This document shows, piece after piece, positions 36,658 to 45,224 of a DNA stretch of 45,224 bases. The notes under the pieces are model-generated. The model was not told where the DNA came from. It worked only from the letters and a program-made list of their open reading frames with translations, and searched no databases. This DNA is from a candidate division WWE3 bacterium RIFOXYD1_FULL_43_17. Lineage in GTDB: Bacteria > Patescibacteriota > WWE3 > UBA101185 > UBA10185. Made by a program: the position numbers and the translations under genes. Location: contig MEWJ01000055.1 in the NCBI GenBank assembly GCA_001773385.1, positions 5,304 through 50,527 of the forward strand, in the 5' to 3' direction. Within the stretch, counting starts at the first letter, position 1. Each line of letters begins with the position of its first letter.

Positions 36658-38292
36658 ATGAGTCCGAATATCGAGGGTTTACCATTCGCCGAAGAACCTG
36701 GTGAAATACTGGGAAGAGGATATCAGTCAATTGTAAAAGAACTGGGGCCCGATTGGGTAATTAAAGAGTTTAATCCTTACACACCTGACGGAGAGCCCAA
36801 ACGTGCAAGCACCTATAAACACAACCAAGAGGAATCAAATATCCGTGAGTTACAGGAATCACAAAGAATATTACAACAGGATTCTTTATACGGAAAAAGC
36901 TTAATACCTGTTGAGTGGGTACTTGGACAGGACGACGAAGGTAATAAAAAATATTTCATGATTCAAAAAAGATTTGAAGGTGAAACTTTGAAAAAATCGT
37001 TGGAGTCGGAAGATAAGGACTTAAAATATGAAACCAGGTTCGCCAATTTTTTTAATGAGCACCCAAAACTAAGAACCGAAATGATGAGGTTAATGTGGGG
37101 CACTAAAAAAACTTTCGTGGAGACCGGTGTTTTTTCAGATTTTCACCCGGACAACATAGCCATTACTAAAGATGAAAACGGAAACGAGACGTTAAAGGTT
37201 TTTGACGTGCCTAATATCGTGAGGACGCGCAAACTGCTTTACCTGGACCCCGAAGCTTCCGTTGAAACTCAAATATCCATACTTAATAGTACGGAAAAAC
37301 ACGCCGTCAGACTTGAGAAGTACGAAAAATGGCTAGGGGTAACGGAGGAAGAGAAAAGCTCGCTTAATCACGAATATAAGTTAGAAAATACAGTTTACGA
37401 AAAAGCACTTTCAAAAATACTAACAATAGGAGAACAAAACGAACAAGAAAAAGACCTTCCATCCAAAGTACTTACGTGCATTAGTGGCACATACCCATTC
37501 CTCAACCAAGCTGAGTACGATGAATATATGGAAAACGTATCAAGAATCGAACCTAAAAACCCGCTGCACGAAATATCACTGCTAATTAGGTTATTAAATA
37601 ATCCGCACGCGTCTCTGGATAGGTCTAACACGAGAAATAAAAGCGACGAATACGAAGCTAGACCTGAGAGACAACCTTCAGGTGAATTAATCGATGGTGT
37701 CCTTTACCTAAATATACCTACTTTTTCCGGTTCAAAACTAGAGAGCTTGGAAAATGCGTTTCTACCTTATAAAGACGTCAGTGAGGGAATGATAATAGAT
37801 CTAAGAGAAAACAGGGGTGGGAGCGCGCTGAACCCAATACTTTTTGCCGAAAAATATTTTATAAAGGAGGGGGAACATTATGAAGGTACAACTGTAAGAA
37901 TCGCGCCGGAAGGCAGGCTAAGATACACCGATATGTACGCCAGAGCGGAAAAACAGGTTCCTTATGATAAACCTATCGTAATATTAGTATCCGGTAAAAC
38001 TTTTAGTGCGGCAGAAAGATTTACAGCTACAATGAAGGCCGGGACAGATTGCGTCCTAATCGGTACTGATACTGAGGGGGGAAGTGCGGGGCCTATAAAA
38101 TACGAGTTTGAATATAACAACAACAACTACATAGTGAACATACCTGTATGGAGATTTTTTCTAAAGGGAGAGGAAAAGCCCCTCGAGGAAACTAAAATTA
38201 AACCGGACATTCCGTACGAGAAAAGTGACATGGTTGATTTCGCTGTAAACTATATTAAAAACTCAAAAAGACAGGGTACCAAAAGTTCCTGA
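36658..38292 (+). CDS. Kinase-like domain fused to an S41 (tail-specific protease-like) peptidase domain
   Basis: N-term ILGRGYQSIVKE..VIKEF, SDFHPDNIAI, LKVFD; C-term IIDLRENRGGSALNP, PIVILVSGKTFSAAERFTATMKAG. Confidence 0.75.
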   Translation: MSPNIEGLPFAEEPGEILGRGYQSIVKELGPDWVIKEFNPYTPDGEPKRASTYKHNQEESNIRELQESQRILQQDSLYGKSLIPVEWVLGQDDEGNKKYFMIQKRFEGETLKKSLESEDKDLKYETRFANFFNEHPKLRTEMMRLMWGTKKTFVETGVFSDFHPDNIAITKDENGNETLKVFDVPNIVRTRKLLYLDPEASVETQISILNSTEKHAVRLEKYEKWLGVTEEEKSSLNHEYKLENTVYEKALSKILTIGEQNEQEKDLPSKVLTCISGTYPFLNQAEYDEYMENVSRIEPKNPLHEISLLIRLLNNPHASLDRSNTRNKSDEYEARPERQPSGELIDGVLYLNIPTFSGSKLESLENAFLPYKDVSEGMIIDLRENRGGSALNPILFAEKYFIKEGEHYEGTTVRIAPEGRLRYTDMYARAEKQVPYDKPIVILVSGKTFSAAERFTATMKAGTDCVLIGTDTEGGSAGPIKYEFEYNNNNYIVNIPVWRFFLKGEEKPLEETKIKPDIPYEKSDMVDFAVNYIKNSKRQGTKSS

Positions 38293-38321
38293 GACTTCTA
38301 CTTAGTTAACTTCTCAACTGG

Positions 38322-38327
38322 TACAAT
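38322..38327 (+). promoter_or_regulatory. -10 box TACAAT, 6 nt before ATG 38334
   Basis: TACAAT-acaacc-ATG. Confidence 0.6.
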
Positions 38328-38333
38328 ACAACC

Positions 38334-39041
38334 ATGCAAGTCAGAATCAACAAATACCTCGCACTCTGTGGACTAGCCTCCCGCAGAAAAAGTGACGAAA
38401 TACTCGCAAGTGGGGGAGTGCGCATAAACGGCAGACCCGCAAAAATTGGCGATACTGTCGACCCCGATAAAGACACCATTACTTACAAAGGCGAACAACT
38501 TTTACCTGAAAACAGGTACGAATACTACATAGTTAACAAACCGATGGGCGTCATTTCAACCGCCAAAGATGAATTTGGACGGAAAAATGTTGTGAGCATG
38601 GTCAACTCGGAACAGAGATTATTTCCTATCGGAAGATTAGATCAGGACAGCACGGGACTAATAATATTAACAAACGACGGAGATCTCGCACTCAAACTCA
38701 CGCACCCCCGTTATCATTTACCCAAAGTGTATGAAGTCACAACCGAAGAACCTGTTTCTGATGAGCAACTCGAAAAATTAGCCAAAGGTGTGGCTGTCTA
38801 TGATAAAAAAACCTTGCCTGCCGAAACCGAGCGTATAGGTTATGACTCATTCAGAATTACACTTTTTCAGGGAATGAAAAGACAGATCCGTGAAATGTGT
38901 AAGGACGTAGGACTTACCGTAAAAATGCTGAACCGCATATCCATCGGACCGATTGAGTTGGGCAATTTGAGAGTCGGCAAATCCCGCATGTTAACCCAGG
39001 AAGAAGTTTGGCAGCTTAAATCCGAAGAGTTCTCCGCTTAA
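38334..39041 (+). CDS. RsuA/RluB-family pseudouridine synthase
   Basis: S4 domain VRINKYLALCGLASRRKSDEIL; FPIGRLDQDSTGLIILTNDGDLA; GMKRQIREMC. Confidence 0.95.
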   Translation: MQVRINKYLALCGLASRRKSDEILASGGVRINGRPAKIGDTVDPDKDTITYKGEQLLPENRYEYYIVNKPMGVISTAKDEFGRKNVVSMVNSEQRLFPIGRLDQDSTGLIILTNDGDLALKLTHPRYHLPKVYEVTTEEPVSDEQLEKLAKGVAVYDKKTLPAETERIGYDSFRITLFQGMKRQIREMCKDVGLTVKMLNRISIGPIELGNLRVGKSRMLTQEEVWQLKSEEFSA

Positions 39042-39070
39042 GCGCATTAGCCAAATTGCCCCTTATTTTA

Positions 39071-39076
39071 TATACT
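39071..39076 (+). promoter_or_regulatory. -10 box TATACT, 6 nt before ATG 39083
   Basis: TATACT-cacccc-ATG. Confidence 0.65.
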
Positions 39077-39082
39077 CACCCC

Positions 39083-40090
39083 ATGAAGAAAATATTATTA
39101 GCCGTTGGCGCCATTTTACTGATTCTTATACCTATTTACCTTTATCTCAAATTTTCAACACCGGGCGACGTTATAACTCCGAAAAATAACGGCGGCGTCA
39201 TAGCGGACAAAGAGTACATTTTTGAAGAACTCGGAATTTCCTTGAGCGTACCCGAAAATCTTCACGTTAACAAATCTCCTAATTTCAACGCCACAACAGG
39301 AAAATTAGAGTCTTACACTTTTTACATTCAAAACTATGGCGATGAGGACGGTCCTCCTACTAAATATTTTCAGATTTACGGTTTGTATCAACCGGACCTT
39401 CCTGAAACCACTTTTGAAGATTTGGCTCTGATGAAAGATGACACCGAGAATTATGAGTATGTAAAAGAGTTTTCAGCCGGTACTCTACAAGGTTTTGAAG
39501 TGAAACAAAAAGGAGAAAGGGCGAACTACTCGTATTCGCTTCTTTTTAATGGAAGGGTTCTTAGAATCACTGTTTCTGAAGGTACTGTAGAAAACAAAAC
39601 TGCAGCCGAAAAAATAATAAAGACTCTGAAGGTTCTACAACCTGTCACGGTTGGAGAAAATTCTGAAACAGCAGCTTCGGTCATGGGAGAAGGATATAAT
39701 TTTTCGTATCCAACAGGCTGGACAGCAACAAAAGTTATAAACGGCACCACCGTCACAAGCCCGGATTATAAGATTTCCGAAGGTTTTCCTATTCTGGAAG
39801 CCGGCGCCGAACTGGCTGTTTTTACAAAGAAAGCAGGCAGCTACACTATTAAAGAAGACCTGGCGACAAATCCGATTACTTCGAAAATCCCAAACAAAAC
39901 AGACGTGGTTGTCGCAGAACAAAACGCAGTCAGATACGAATATGACTATGAGGGAGTGCGCGCTGTCATGACAGAATTTATTTACGACGGAATTAGATAC
40001 TCGTTGAGATATAGGTTTGTGGACGAGGCTAGTAAAAATACATATATGGGCGTTTACGAGGAAATGTTAAGGACGTTTGAGCTTTTATAA
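39083..40090 (+). CDS. Membrane-anchored/secreted hypothetical protein
   Basis: MKKILLAVGAILLILIPIYLYL anchor; extracytoplasmic domain; start refined from 39056. Confidence 0.65.
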   Translation: MKKILLAVGAILLILIPIYLYLKFSTPGDVITPKNNGGVIADKEYIFEELGISLSVPENLHVNKSPNFNATTGKLESYTFYIQNYGDEDGPPTKYFQIYGLYQPDLPETTFEDLALMKDDTENYEYVKEFSAGTLQGFEVKQKGERANYSYSLLFNGRVLRITVSEGTVENKTAAEKIIKTLKVLQPVTVGENSETAASVMGEGYNFSYPTGWTATKVINGTTVTSPDYKISEGFPILEAGAELAVFTKKAGSYTIKEDLATNPITSKIPNKTDVVVAEQNAVRYEYDYEGVRAVMTEFIYDGIRYSLRYRFVDEASKNTYMGVYEEMLRTFELL

Positions 40091-40095
40091 ACCTT

Positions 40096-41490
40096 TTACG
40101 GAGCTACCGCTTGCACGGTTACTGTAATAGATTTTTGTTGGTAATCGGAAGAGGAGGTCGGTGTTGTGATTCTCAAATCCAGGCTTTTGGTTGAAGAAGC
40201 TGTCACCCCTGTTGCAAACGTTTGGTAACTGCCGGGTGTAGTAAATTTTGTAAAGTCGGCATCACCTGAGGCTTTAAATTCAAAAACGAAAATGTTATTT
40301 CCCGTTGACGACCCCAATGTCCATAGCGTTCCGCCGGAAGCATTAGACGTTTTTATGTTTAGATTTTCCGTTCCACCGGAGTCGTTTTGCACCGTTTGTG
40401 TTTGCGATATCTCTGAGGTAGATTTGCTGGAATTGGCCGCTACTGTGCCGTAACTGACCGTGCCCGAAGTAGTCAGAACTACCGACACAGGTACGGCCGT
40501 CGTGAATGAATTACATGTCGGAGAAACCACGGAATAGTTAGATCCGTCAGGGTCCTTAACAAAAGCCTTCCACCAGTACTGTGTTCCTCCCGATAAAGCA
40601 GTTTGTGTTTCAAATGATGCCGAAGTTCCGGAGGTATAACAATTTCCGGAAGGGGAACCGCATGTTGTGTCAGTGCCTGTCCACCCGCTCTGATTAACTG
40701 ACTGATCGTTGGTTTGAACCACTGTCGTGCACCCGCTGTTCGAATAAATTTCCACCTTGTATCTGAGAGCGTCGGCCTCCGGGTCTGAGGCTGTTGCGTT
40801 AAATATTGGTAAAACTGACACACCTGTAGCCCCGTCTGAAGGTGAGTTTTGGGAAGGTGCGTTTGGAGGTGCCTGGTAAGTCACTGTGGCAGTAATAAAC
40901 GCTGATATTGTGCCGTTAACAGCGTTCGTGCCTGTGCTTTTTCCCGATATAGCGATTCCAAAACCCGCAGCATTTATGTCTCCGGGCGTCCAAGTGTCAC
41001 CCCACAAATCCGAGGAAGATCCATACGTCACAGGGGACGTTCCCCAGTTATTACTATTCGAGCTATCCGTGCTCCCAATTAATCCGCCTTTTACGATTCT
41101 TACAGAGTTGTCAGTGGTTCTGTTACCTTTAGACGCAGTAGTACTTCTCGTCACGGAAAAGCTAATTCCTTGGATTATCGAGCCCGTGGGGACGGAAAGG
41201 CCGAATTGTGTAATTTTAAGGTAATTGGAAGGTGAGTTGCTGGTGATTCCCGTAACTGTGGTGCTCGCCCCGTTGGAACAGGCATTTCCGGGGGAACTCC
41301 AGGCGATAGACCCTATAGAGTTATCATTTACCCCCGAAGCACAGTTATTGGCACCGGCAGTAGCCGCGTAAACAACGCTTACAGTGCTACTAAACTTTCC
41401 GTTAGAAGGTTTCTGAAAAATCCCCAAACCCAGGTAACAGACAACCAGTAATATGAAAAGGTACGTAGTTTTTAATAGATGCCGCTTCAT
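40096..41490 (-). CDS. Large secreted surface protein: FN3/Ig-like region plus C-terminal domain shared with 41596..42099
   Basis: Signal peptide; APSQNSPSDGATGVSVLPIFNATASDPEADALRYKVEIY; C-terminal domain ends KSITVTVQAVAP. Confidence 0.7.
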   Translation of the reverse strand: MKRHLLKTTYLFILLVVCYLGLGIFQKPSNGKFSSTVSVVYAATAGANNCASGVNDNSIGSIAWSSPGNACSNGASTTVTGITSNSPSNYLKITQFGLSVPTGSIIQGISFSVTRSTTASKGNRTTDNSVRIVKGGLIGSTDSSNSNNWGTSPVTYGSSSDLWGDTWTPGDINAAGFGIAISGKSTGTNAVNGTISAFITATVTYQAPPNAPSQNSPSDGATGVSVLPIFNATASDPEADALRYKVEIYSNSGCTTVVQTNDQSVNQSGWTGTDTTCGSPSGNCYTSGTSASFETQTALSGGTQYWWKAFVKDPDGSNYSVVSPTCNSFTTAVPVSVVLTTSGTVSYGTVAANSSKSTSEISQTQTVQNDSGGTENLNIKTSNASGGTLWTLGSSTGNNIFVFEFKASGDADFTKFTTPGSYQTFATGVTASSTKSLDLRITTPTSSSDYQQKSITVTVQAVAP

Positions 41491-41595
41491 AGGAACTTCT
41501 ATCATTATATGGCTATGTCATTTATAGGCAAATACGTCAAAACATTTCAAAAAAGTCTTGTTGCACCCTCATTTTTATGTATATAATTTACATAA

Positions 41596-42099
41596 ATGAG
41601 TAAGATTTTGCTGCCTACATTAATCTTAGTGTTCACAGGGCTTGTCCTTTCAAGCTTAAAGGCGGGAGCCGCCGAGACATCCACAGTTACTGCTACAGTC
41701 ACCGCTCAAAACGTTTCCGTTACAGTATCTGACAACTCGGTCACATACGGAACGATGAGTTTGGGGTCATCCAAAAGTACTATTACACTCTCTGACACGC
41801 AAACAGCAACTAACGCGGGTAATGTCACATCTCAATTAAATATCAAAGGACAGAACAGTACGGGGTGGACACTTGCCGGGACGGCCGGATCGGACCAATA
41901 CGTACACAAATTCTGCGTGTCTTCATGTTCGACACCTCCTACAAACTACACCGCGCTGACTGTGAATTACCAGACTTTGTCCGCCTCAATTGCAGCGAGC
42001 GGAACACAAAATTTTGACCTTGAGCTTACTGTTCCAAACTCCTCTTCTACATACACTCAACAAAGCGTTGATGTCATCGTACAAGCCGTTGCTCTTTAA
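41596..42099 (+). CDS. Secreted single-domain beta-rich surface protein
   Basis: Signal peptide; VTYGTMSLGSSKST ... QQSVDVIVQAVAL. Confidence 0.7.
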   Translation: MSKILLPTLILVFTGLVLSSLKAGAAETSTVTATVTAQNVSVTVSDNSVTYGTMSLGSSKSTITLSDTQTATNAGNVTSQLNIKGQNSTGWTLAGTAGSDQYVHKFCVSSCSTPPTNYTALTVNYQTLSASIAASGTQNFDLELTVPNSSSTYTQQSVDVIVQAVAL

Positions 42100-42135
42100 G
42101 TTTGGTTTTTTCAAGATTTAATATAAGATATATTT

Positions 42136-42795
42136 GTGAAATTTTACATCGGGGTAATCATCGCTTTAACTGCTTTTCTTACTGTTCAAACACCTACTAA
42201 TGCGTCGATCGGGGTGGGAGTTGGGACAGGAAAAATCGTCGTTGATTCCTTAATTAAACCGGGTTCAATATATCTCCTCCCCTCAATTGTAGTAACCAAT
42301 ACAGGTGATGAAAGCTCGGACTATACAACGGCTCCGGCATACCACGAGGGACAGAAAGAGTTAATGCCTCCGAAAGAATGGTTTATTTTTGAACCCAAAG
42401 TATTCCACCTTGAACCGGGACAGGCTCAGCAAGTAACTGTTAAGCTGGATGTGCCTATAAAGGCGGAGCCCGGAGATTATTTTGCTTACTTAGATGCCTC
42501 ACCGGTAAAAACCAGTTCATCGGGTGGGGCTACTATAGGAGTGGCTGCAGCGTCCAAACTATACTTCAAAGTCGCTCCTGCAAATATTTTCGAAGGTATT
42601 TACCACAGGGTAGTGTCGATCTGGAAAGAACTGCAACCCTGGTCCGGTAGAGCACTTTATCTGGCCGGTATAGTTATCGCGCTATTAATTTTCAGGAAAT
42701 TCTTTAAGGTTCAACTTAACGTAAAACCAAAGAAACCGCTGCCCAAAGACAAATCCGGTAAGGACAAATGGGACTCGGCAGAAAAACTTTACTAA
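42136..42795 (+). CDS. DUF916/WxL-interacting-like membrane-anchored protein
   Basis: Signal peptide; WFIFEPKVFHLEPGQAQQVTVKLDVPIKAEPGDYFAYL; C-terminal TM; TAAGAT-N6-GTG. Confidence 0.55.
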   Translation: MKFYIGVIIALTAFLTVQTPTNASIGVGVGTGKIVVDSLIKPGSIYLLPSIVVTNTGDESSDYTTAPAYHEGQKELMPPKEWFIFEPKVFHLEPGQAQQVTVKLDVPIKAEPGDYFAYLDASPVKTSSSGGATIGVAAASKLYFKVAPANIFEGIYHRVVSIWKELQPWSGRALYLAGIVIALLIFRKFFKVQLNVKPKKPLPKDKSGKDKWDSAEKLY

Positions 42796-42998
42796 TATTT
42801 TTTTTACTCTGCCTAAACACATTGATACCAAGTTTTTTATACGGAAAAGTAAACGCCGGCTCTGTTGCTGTGGTTAGTGCGACTGTTACGGTTATCAGGC
42901 CGGAGGAGGATGTATCCGATAAATACTTACAAAATACTGTGGACGTTAAGTCACTTTTTAGAAAATTTTTGGAGTCTTTTCTGGGATACGGTAAGTAA
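42768..42998 (+). CDS. Small secreted peptide
   Basis: 76 aa with signal peptide, overlaps the upstream gene. Confidence 0.5.
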   Translation: MGLGRKTLLIFFLLCLNTLIPSFLYGKVNAGSVAVVSATVTVIRPEEDVSDKYLQNTVDVKSLFRKFLESFLGYGK

Positions 42999-43005
42999 AT
43001 ACTCG

Positions 43006-44358
43006 TCAATACTCCTGCTCTGAAAACATTCCGGGTTTTAAACAATAAAAATCCCAATTATGATCCTTGTTGCACCTGCTTTTCCTGTAAACTACGGCGT
43101 TAAACTGCGTATAAAAAGAGTATGCGGCGAGTATTACTAAAAGTATTTTCCCCCAACCTTTTATTCTGACCATGAACGGGAATACGAGCAAAGATAAAAG
43201 AGGTAACCACTCAGTAAAAAACCCGTATCCGAATCTGTCCGCTCCGTACCAACACCACCATGCCGAATACATTACAACTGTGGCCAAAAACGCCACACTT
43301 AGTAATGTGAGCAGAGTGTCTATATGATCTCTGGACTTAGCCCTAAATAATTTCCACATCCCGTAATAACTTAAAACTAAAGGCGGTGTAATAAACAAAA
43401 AGCTCCTGGCGGGACTGACTAAATAACCGAGCAACCCTTCCCAGATAGGCGAGGAAAAAGACGTGTCATTTCTCGCAACATACTCATTTGTTAACGGAGA
43501 ACCGAATGTTACGTAGTTATAAACCAGATAAAAGACTGCCATCGGCATTCCCATAAGTACAAACTTAATAAACTCACTTCTGTATTTTAGAAAAACAAAA
43601 ATTGCTACCGGGACGATAAAAAATATGTTTGTCGGTCTGGCCAAAAATGCTAAACCGCATAGTAAACCGGTCCACTTTACTAAAGATTTCCGTTCCGCGG
43701 AATACAGTAAAAGTAATATTATTAAACTATTAAAAAGCAGTGCCGGAACGTGCTGCCACAAACCACGGCTGGAGATAGAGTAGACGTTTGTGGCGAAAGC
43801 ATAGAAAAATAAAAATACATACACCCACCCACCGGTCTTCATTTTTTTTAGTGTGGCAAATTTTCTCAGAACTAAGTAAAAAATCCCCACCGCAATAGCA
43901 GTGTAAAACGACGCGGCCACACGCCCGAGCATGAGCACGCCCAATATCCGCTGCGGTGTATCCAGATTTGGGATTTTACCCAAAGATAGCGGGACAAAAT
44001 AAACAGGTAGTGCTATAAGCCCCGAAACAATAGGGTAGGAAGGTACGTATCTACCGTTAACAAAAATTAAGGAGTGAGGCAGGGTTTTGCTAGCCTCGGC
44101 AACTCTCATGGCAGCCACACTCTCTTTTCCGAAAGAAAATCTATGATTCCTTATAATCTCGTATGGCAAGAAAGTATTGGAGGTGATGTCGTAGGATGTA
44201 AGCAATCGTCTGTAGGTTCCGGTCTCCAGGTTTTTCCGGAAGTCCAGCGGGGCATTTAAAAGATACAAAATAAAAGACACCAAAACAACAACCGTAAACA
44301 CGACTACGTGGTTAGAAAAAAACTTTTTAATTTTTCCCTTGCCCGGAATAGTCAACAT
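43006..44358 (-). CDS. Multi-TM GT-C-like membrane protein
   Basis: Many TM segments, YDITSNTFLPYE loop after TM1; TATAAT-N6-ATG. Confidence 0.6.
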   Translation of the reverse strand: MLTIPGKGKIKKFFSNHVVVFTVVVLVSFILYLLNAPLDFRKNLETGTYRRLLTSYDITSNTFLPYEIIRNHRFSFGKESVAAMRVAEASKTLPHSLIFVNGRYVPSYPIVSGLIALPVYFVPLSLGKIPNLDTPQRILGVLMLGRVAASFYTAIAVGIFYLVLRKFATLKKMKTGGWVYVFLFFYAFATNVYSISSRGLWQHVPALLFNSLIILLLLYSAERKSLVKWTGLLCGLAFLARPTNIFFIVPVAIFVFLKYRSEFIKFVLMGMPMAVFYLVYNYVTFGSPLTNEYVARNDTSFSSPIWEGLLGYLVSPARSFLFITPPLVLSYYGMWKLFRAKSRDHIDTLLTLLSVAFLATVVMYSAWWCWYGADRFGYGFFTEWLPLLSLLVFPFMVRIKGWGKILLVILAAYSFYTQFNAVVYRKSRCNKDHNWDFYCLKPGMFSEQEY

Positions 44359-44364
44359 AAATAC

Positions 44365-44370
44365 ATTATA
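44365..44370 (-). promoter_or_regulatory. -10 box TATAAT, 6 nt before ATG 44358
   Basis: minus strand TATAAT-GTATTT-ATG. Confidence 0.7.
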
Positions 44371-44420
44371 GCCTCACAGCAAGATGAATCTCTACTTACA
44401 AAAATGATAAACTATATACC

Positions 44421-45224
44421 GTGACATTAACACAAACAGCACAAACAGCGTTTCTGTCCCTTCAAAAAAACAAGGTCAGGAGTTTTCTCACAATGCTCGG
44501 GGTGATAATAGGCGTTTTTGCCGTAGCTACGCTTGTTTCTATAGTCCGTGGATTTCAAAATTATGTTAAAAACGAGTTTGACGCTTTGGGTTCTAATCTT
44601 CTTTTTATAATGCCGGGAAAAATAGATTTCACCGGTGATCCTTCCAGAAATTTTACAGGCAACAAATTCAAGTACCACCACGTAGAAAGAATTCAAACGG
44701 ACCTGGGGAATAAAATAGAATCAATTACTCCCTGGTACGAACTCTCAAAAAAAGTGACGTATAAAACTAAATCATTTTGGGGGGCAGTTGGAGGATCTAA
44801 TGAAAGCACAGTTGATATGTTTAATATGGGGTTTACCGAAGGCCGGTTTTATACGAAGGCGGAAATAGACGCGAAAGCCAAAGTAGCAGTAATCGGAAAA
44901 GATGTTAACGAAGAATTATTTAACTCACGCAACCCTATCGGAGAAAAAATTAAAATGGACGGAACTTCCTACACCGTTATCGGCGTTATAAAAGAAAAAG
45001 GTCCCAGCTATGATAATTTTACTTTCATACCTTTTACGACGCTGGAAACCGAGCTTAAAATAAAAAATATAGGGTCTATGGTAGTAAAGGCACGGGGAGG
45101 AGAAGATGTGAATGTAGTGAAAGACGAAATAAGACACGCACTCCTGAAAGAGCTAAATGACGAGGATTTTTCGGTCTCAACACAGGAAGATCTACTCAAA
45201 AGAATTAACGATATCCTCGGAATT
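44421..45224 (+). CDS. MacB/FtsX-like ABC transporter permease, truncated at window edge
   Basis: Own translation from GTG 44421: VTLTQTAQTAFLSLQKNKVRSFLTMLGVIIGVFAVATLVSIVRGFQNYVKNEFDALGSNLLFIMPG...; open to window end; missing from ORF track. Confidence 0.88.
   Translation, partial: MTLTQTAQTAFLSLQKNKVRSFLTMLGVIIGVFAVATLVSIVRGFQNYVKNEFDALGSNLLFIMPGKIDFTGDPSRNFTGNKFKYHHVERIQTDLGNKIESITPWYELSKKVTYKTKSFWGAVGGSNESTVDMFNMGFTEGRFYTKAEIDAKAKVAVIGKDVNEELFNSRNPIGEKIKMDGTSYTVIGVIKEKGPSYDNFTFIPFTTLETELKIKNIGSMVVKARGGEDVNVVKDEIRHALLKELNDEDFSVSTQEDLLKRINDILGI

Noticed and set aside
1-45224. CRISPR array, IS element or alternative genetic code (UGA recoding)
   Set aside because: No spaced repeats or transposase seen; TGA is used as a stop (for example at 13400) and no gene needs in-frame TGA readthrough

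Overview
The window is a dense bacterial chromosome segment, probably from a Patescibacteria/CPR lineage (Microgenomates-like). That placement is inferred from gene content and was not tested. It uses the standard code, with TGA as a stop. I support about 45 protein-coding genes, three tRNA genes with encoded CCA (Gly-UCC, Arg-UCU, Leu-UAA), and several promoters and hairpins. I saw no CRISPR array, IS element, prophage or rRNA. Main content: redox and repair genes (msrA, msrB, Fe/Mn-SOD, trxB, cupredoxin); sugar metabolism (PQQ-type dehydrogenase, GH1, a TM-anchored GH-like protein, ROK kinase, pyruvate kinase); six GT39/GT-C-like membrane proteins, three of them close paralogs around sodA/trxB; an ECF sigma module; and a surface-protein cluster. 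Best leads: (1) at least 18 start codons have a TATAAT-like -10 hexamer ending exactly 6 nt upstream, implying widespread leaderless transcription next to a separate class of leadered Shine-Dalgarno genes; (2) elp3 diverges, with only 2 bp between start codons, from a Trm9/ALKBH8-like methyltransferase, suggesting a eukaryote-like cm5U/mcm5U34 wobble pathway in a bacterium; (3) one ORF fuses a kinase-like domain to an S41 peptidase-like domain; (4) a HEPN-like gene sits beside a nucleotidyltransferase gene next to tRNA-Leu; (5) paired secreted proteins share a C-terminal domain beside a DUF916-like protein. All domain calls come from reading motifs; no database search was run.
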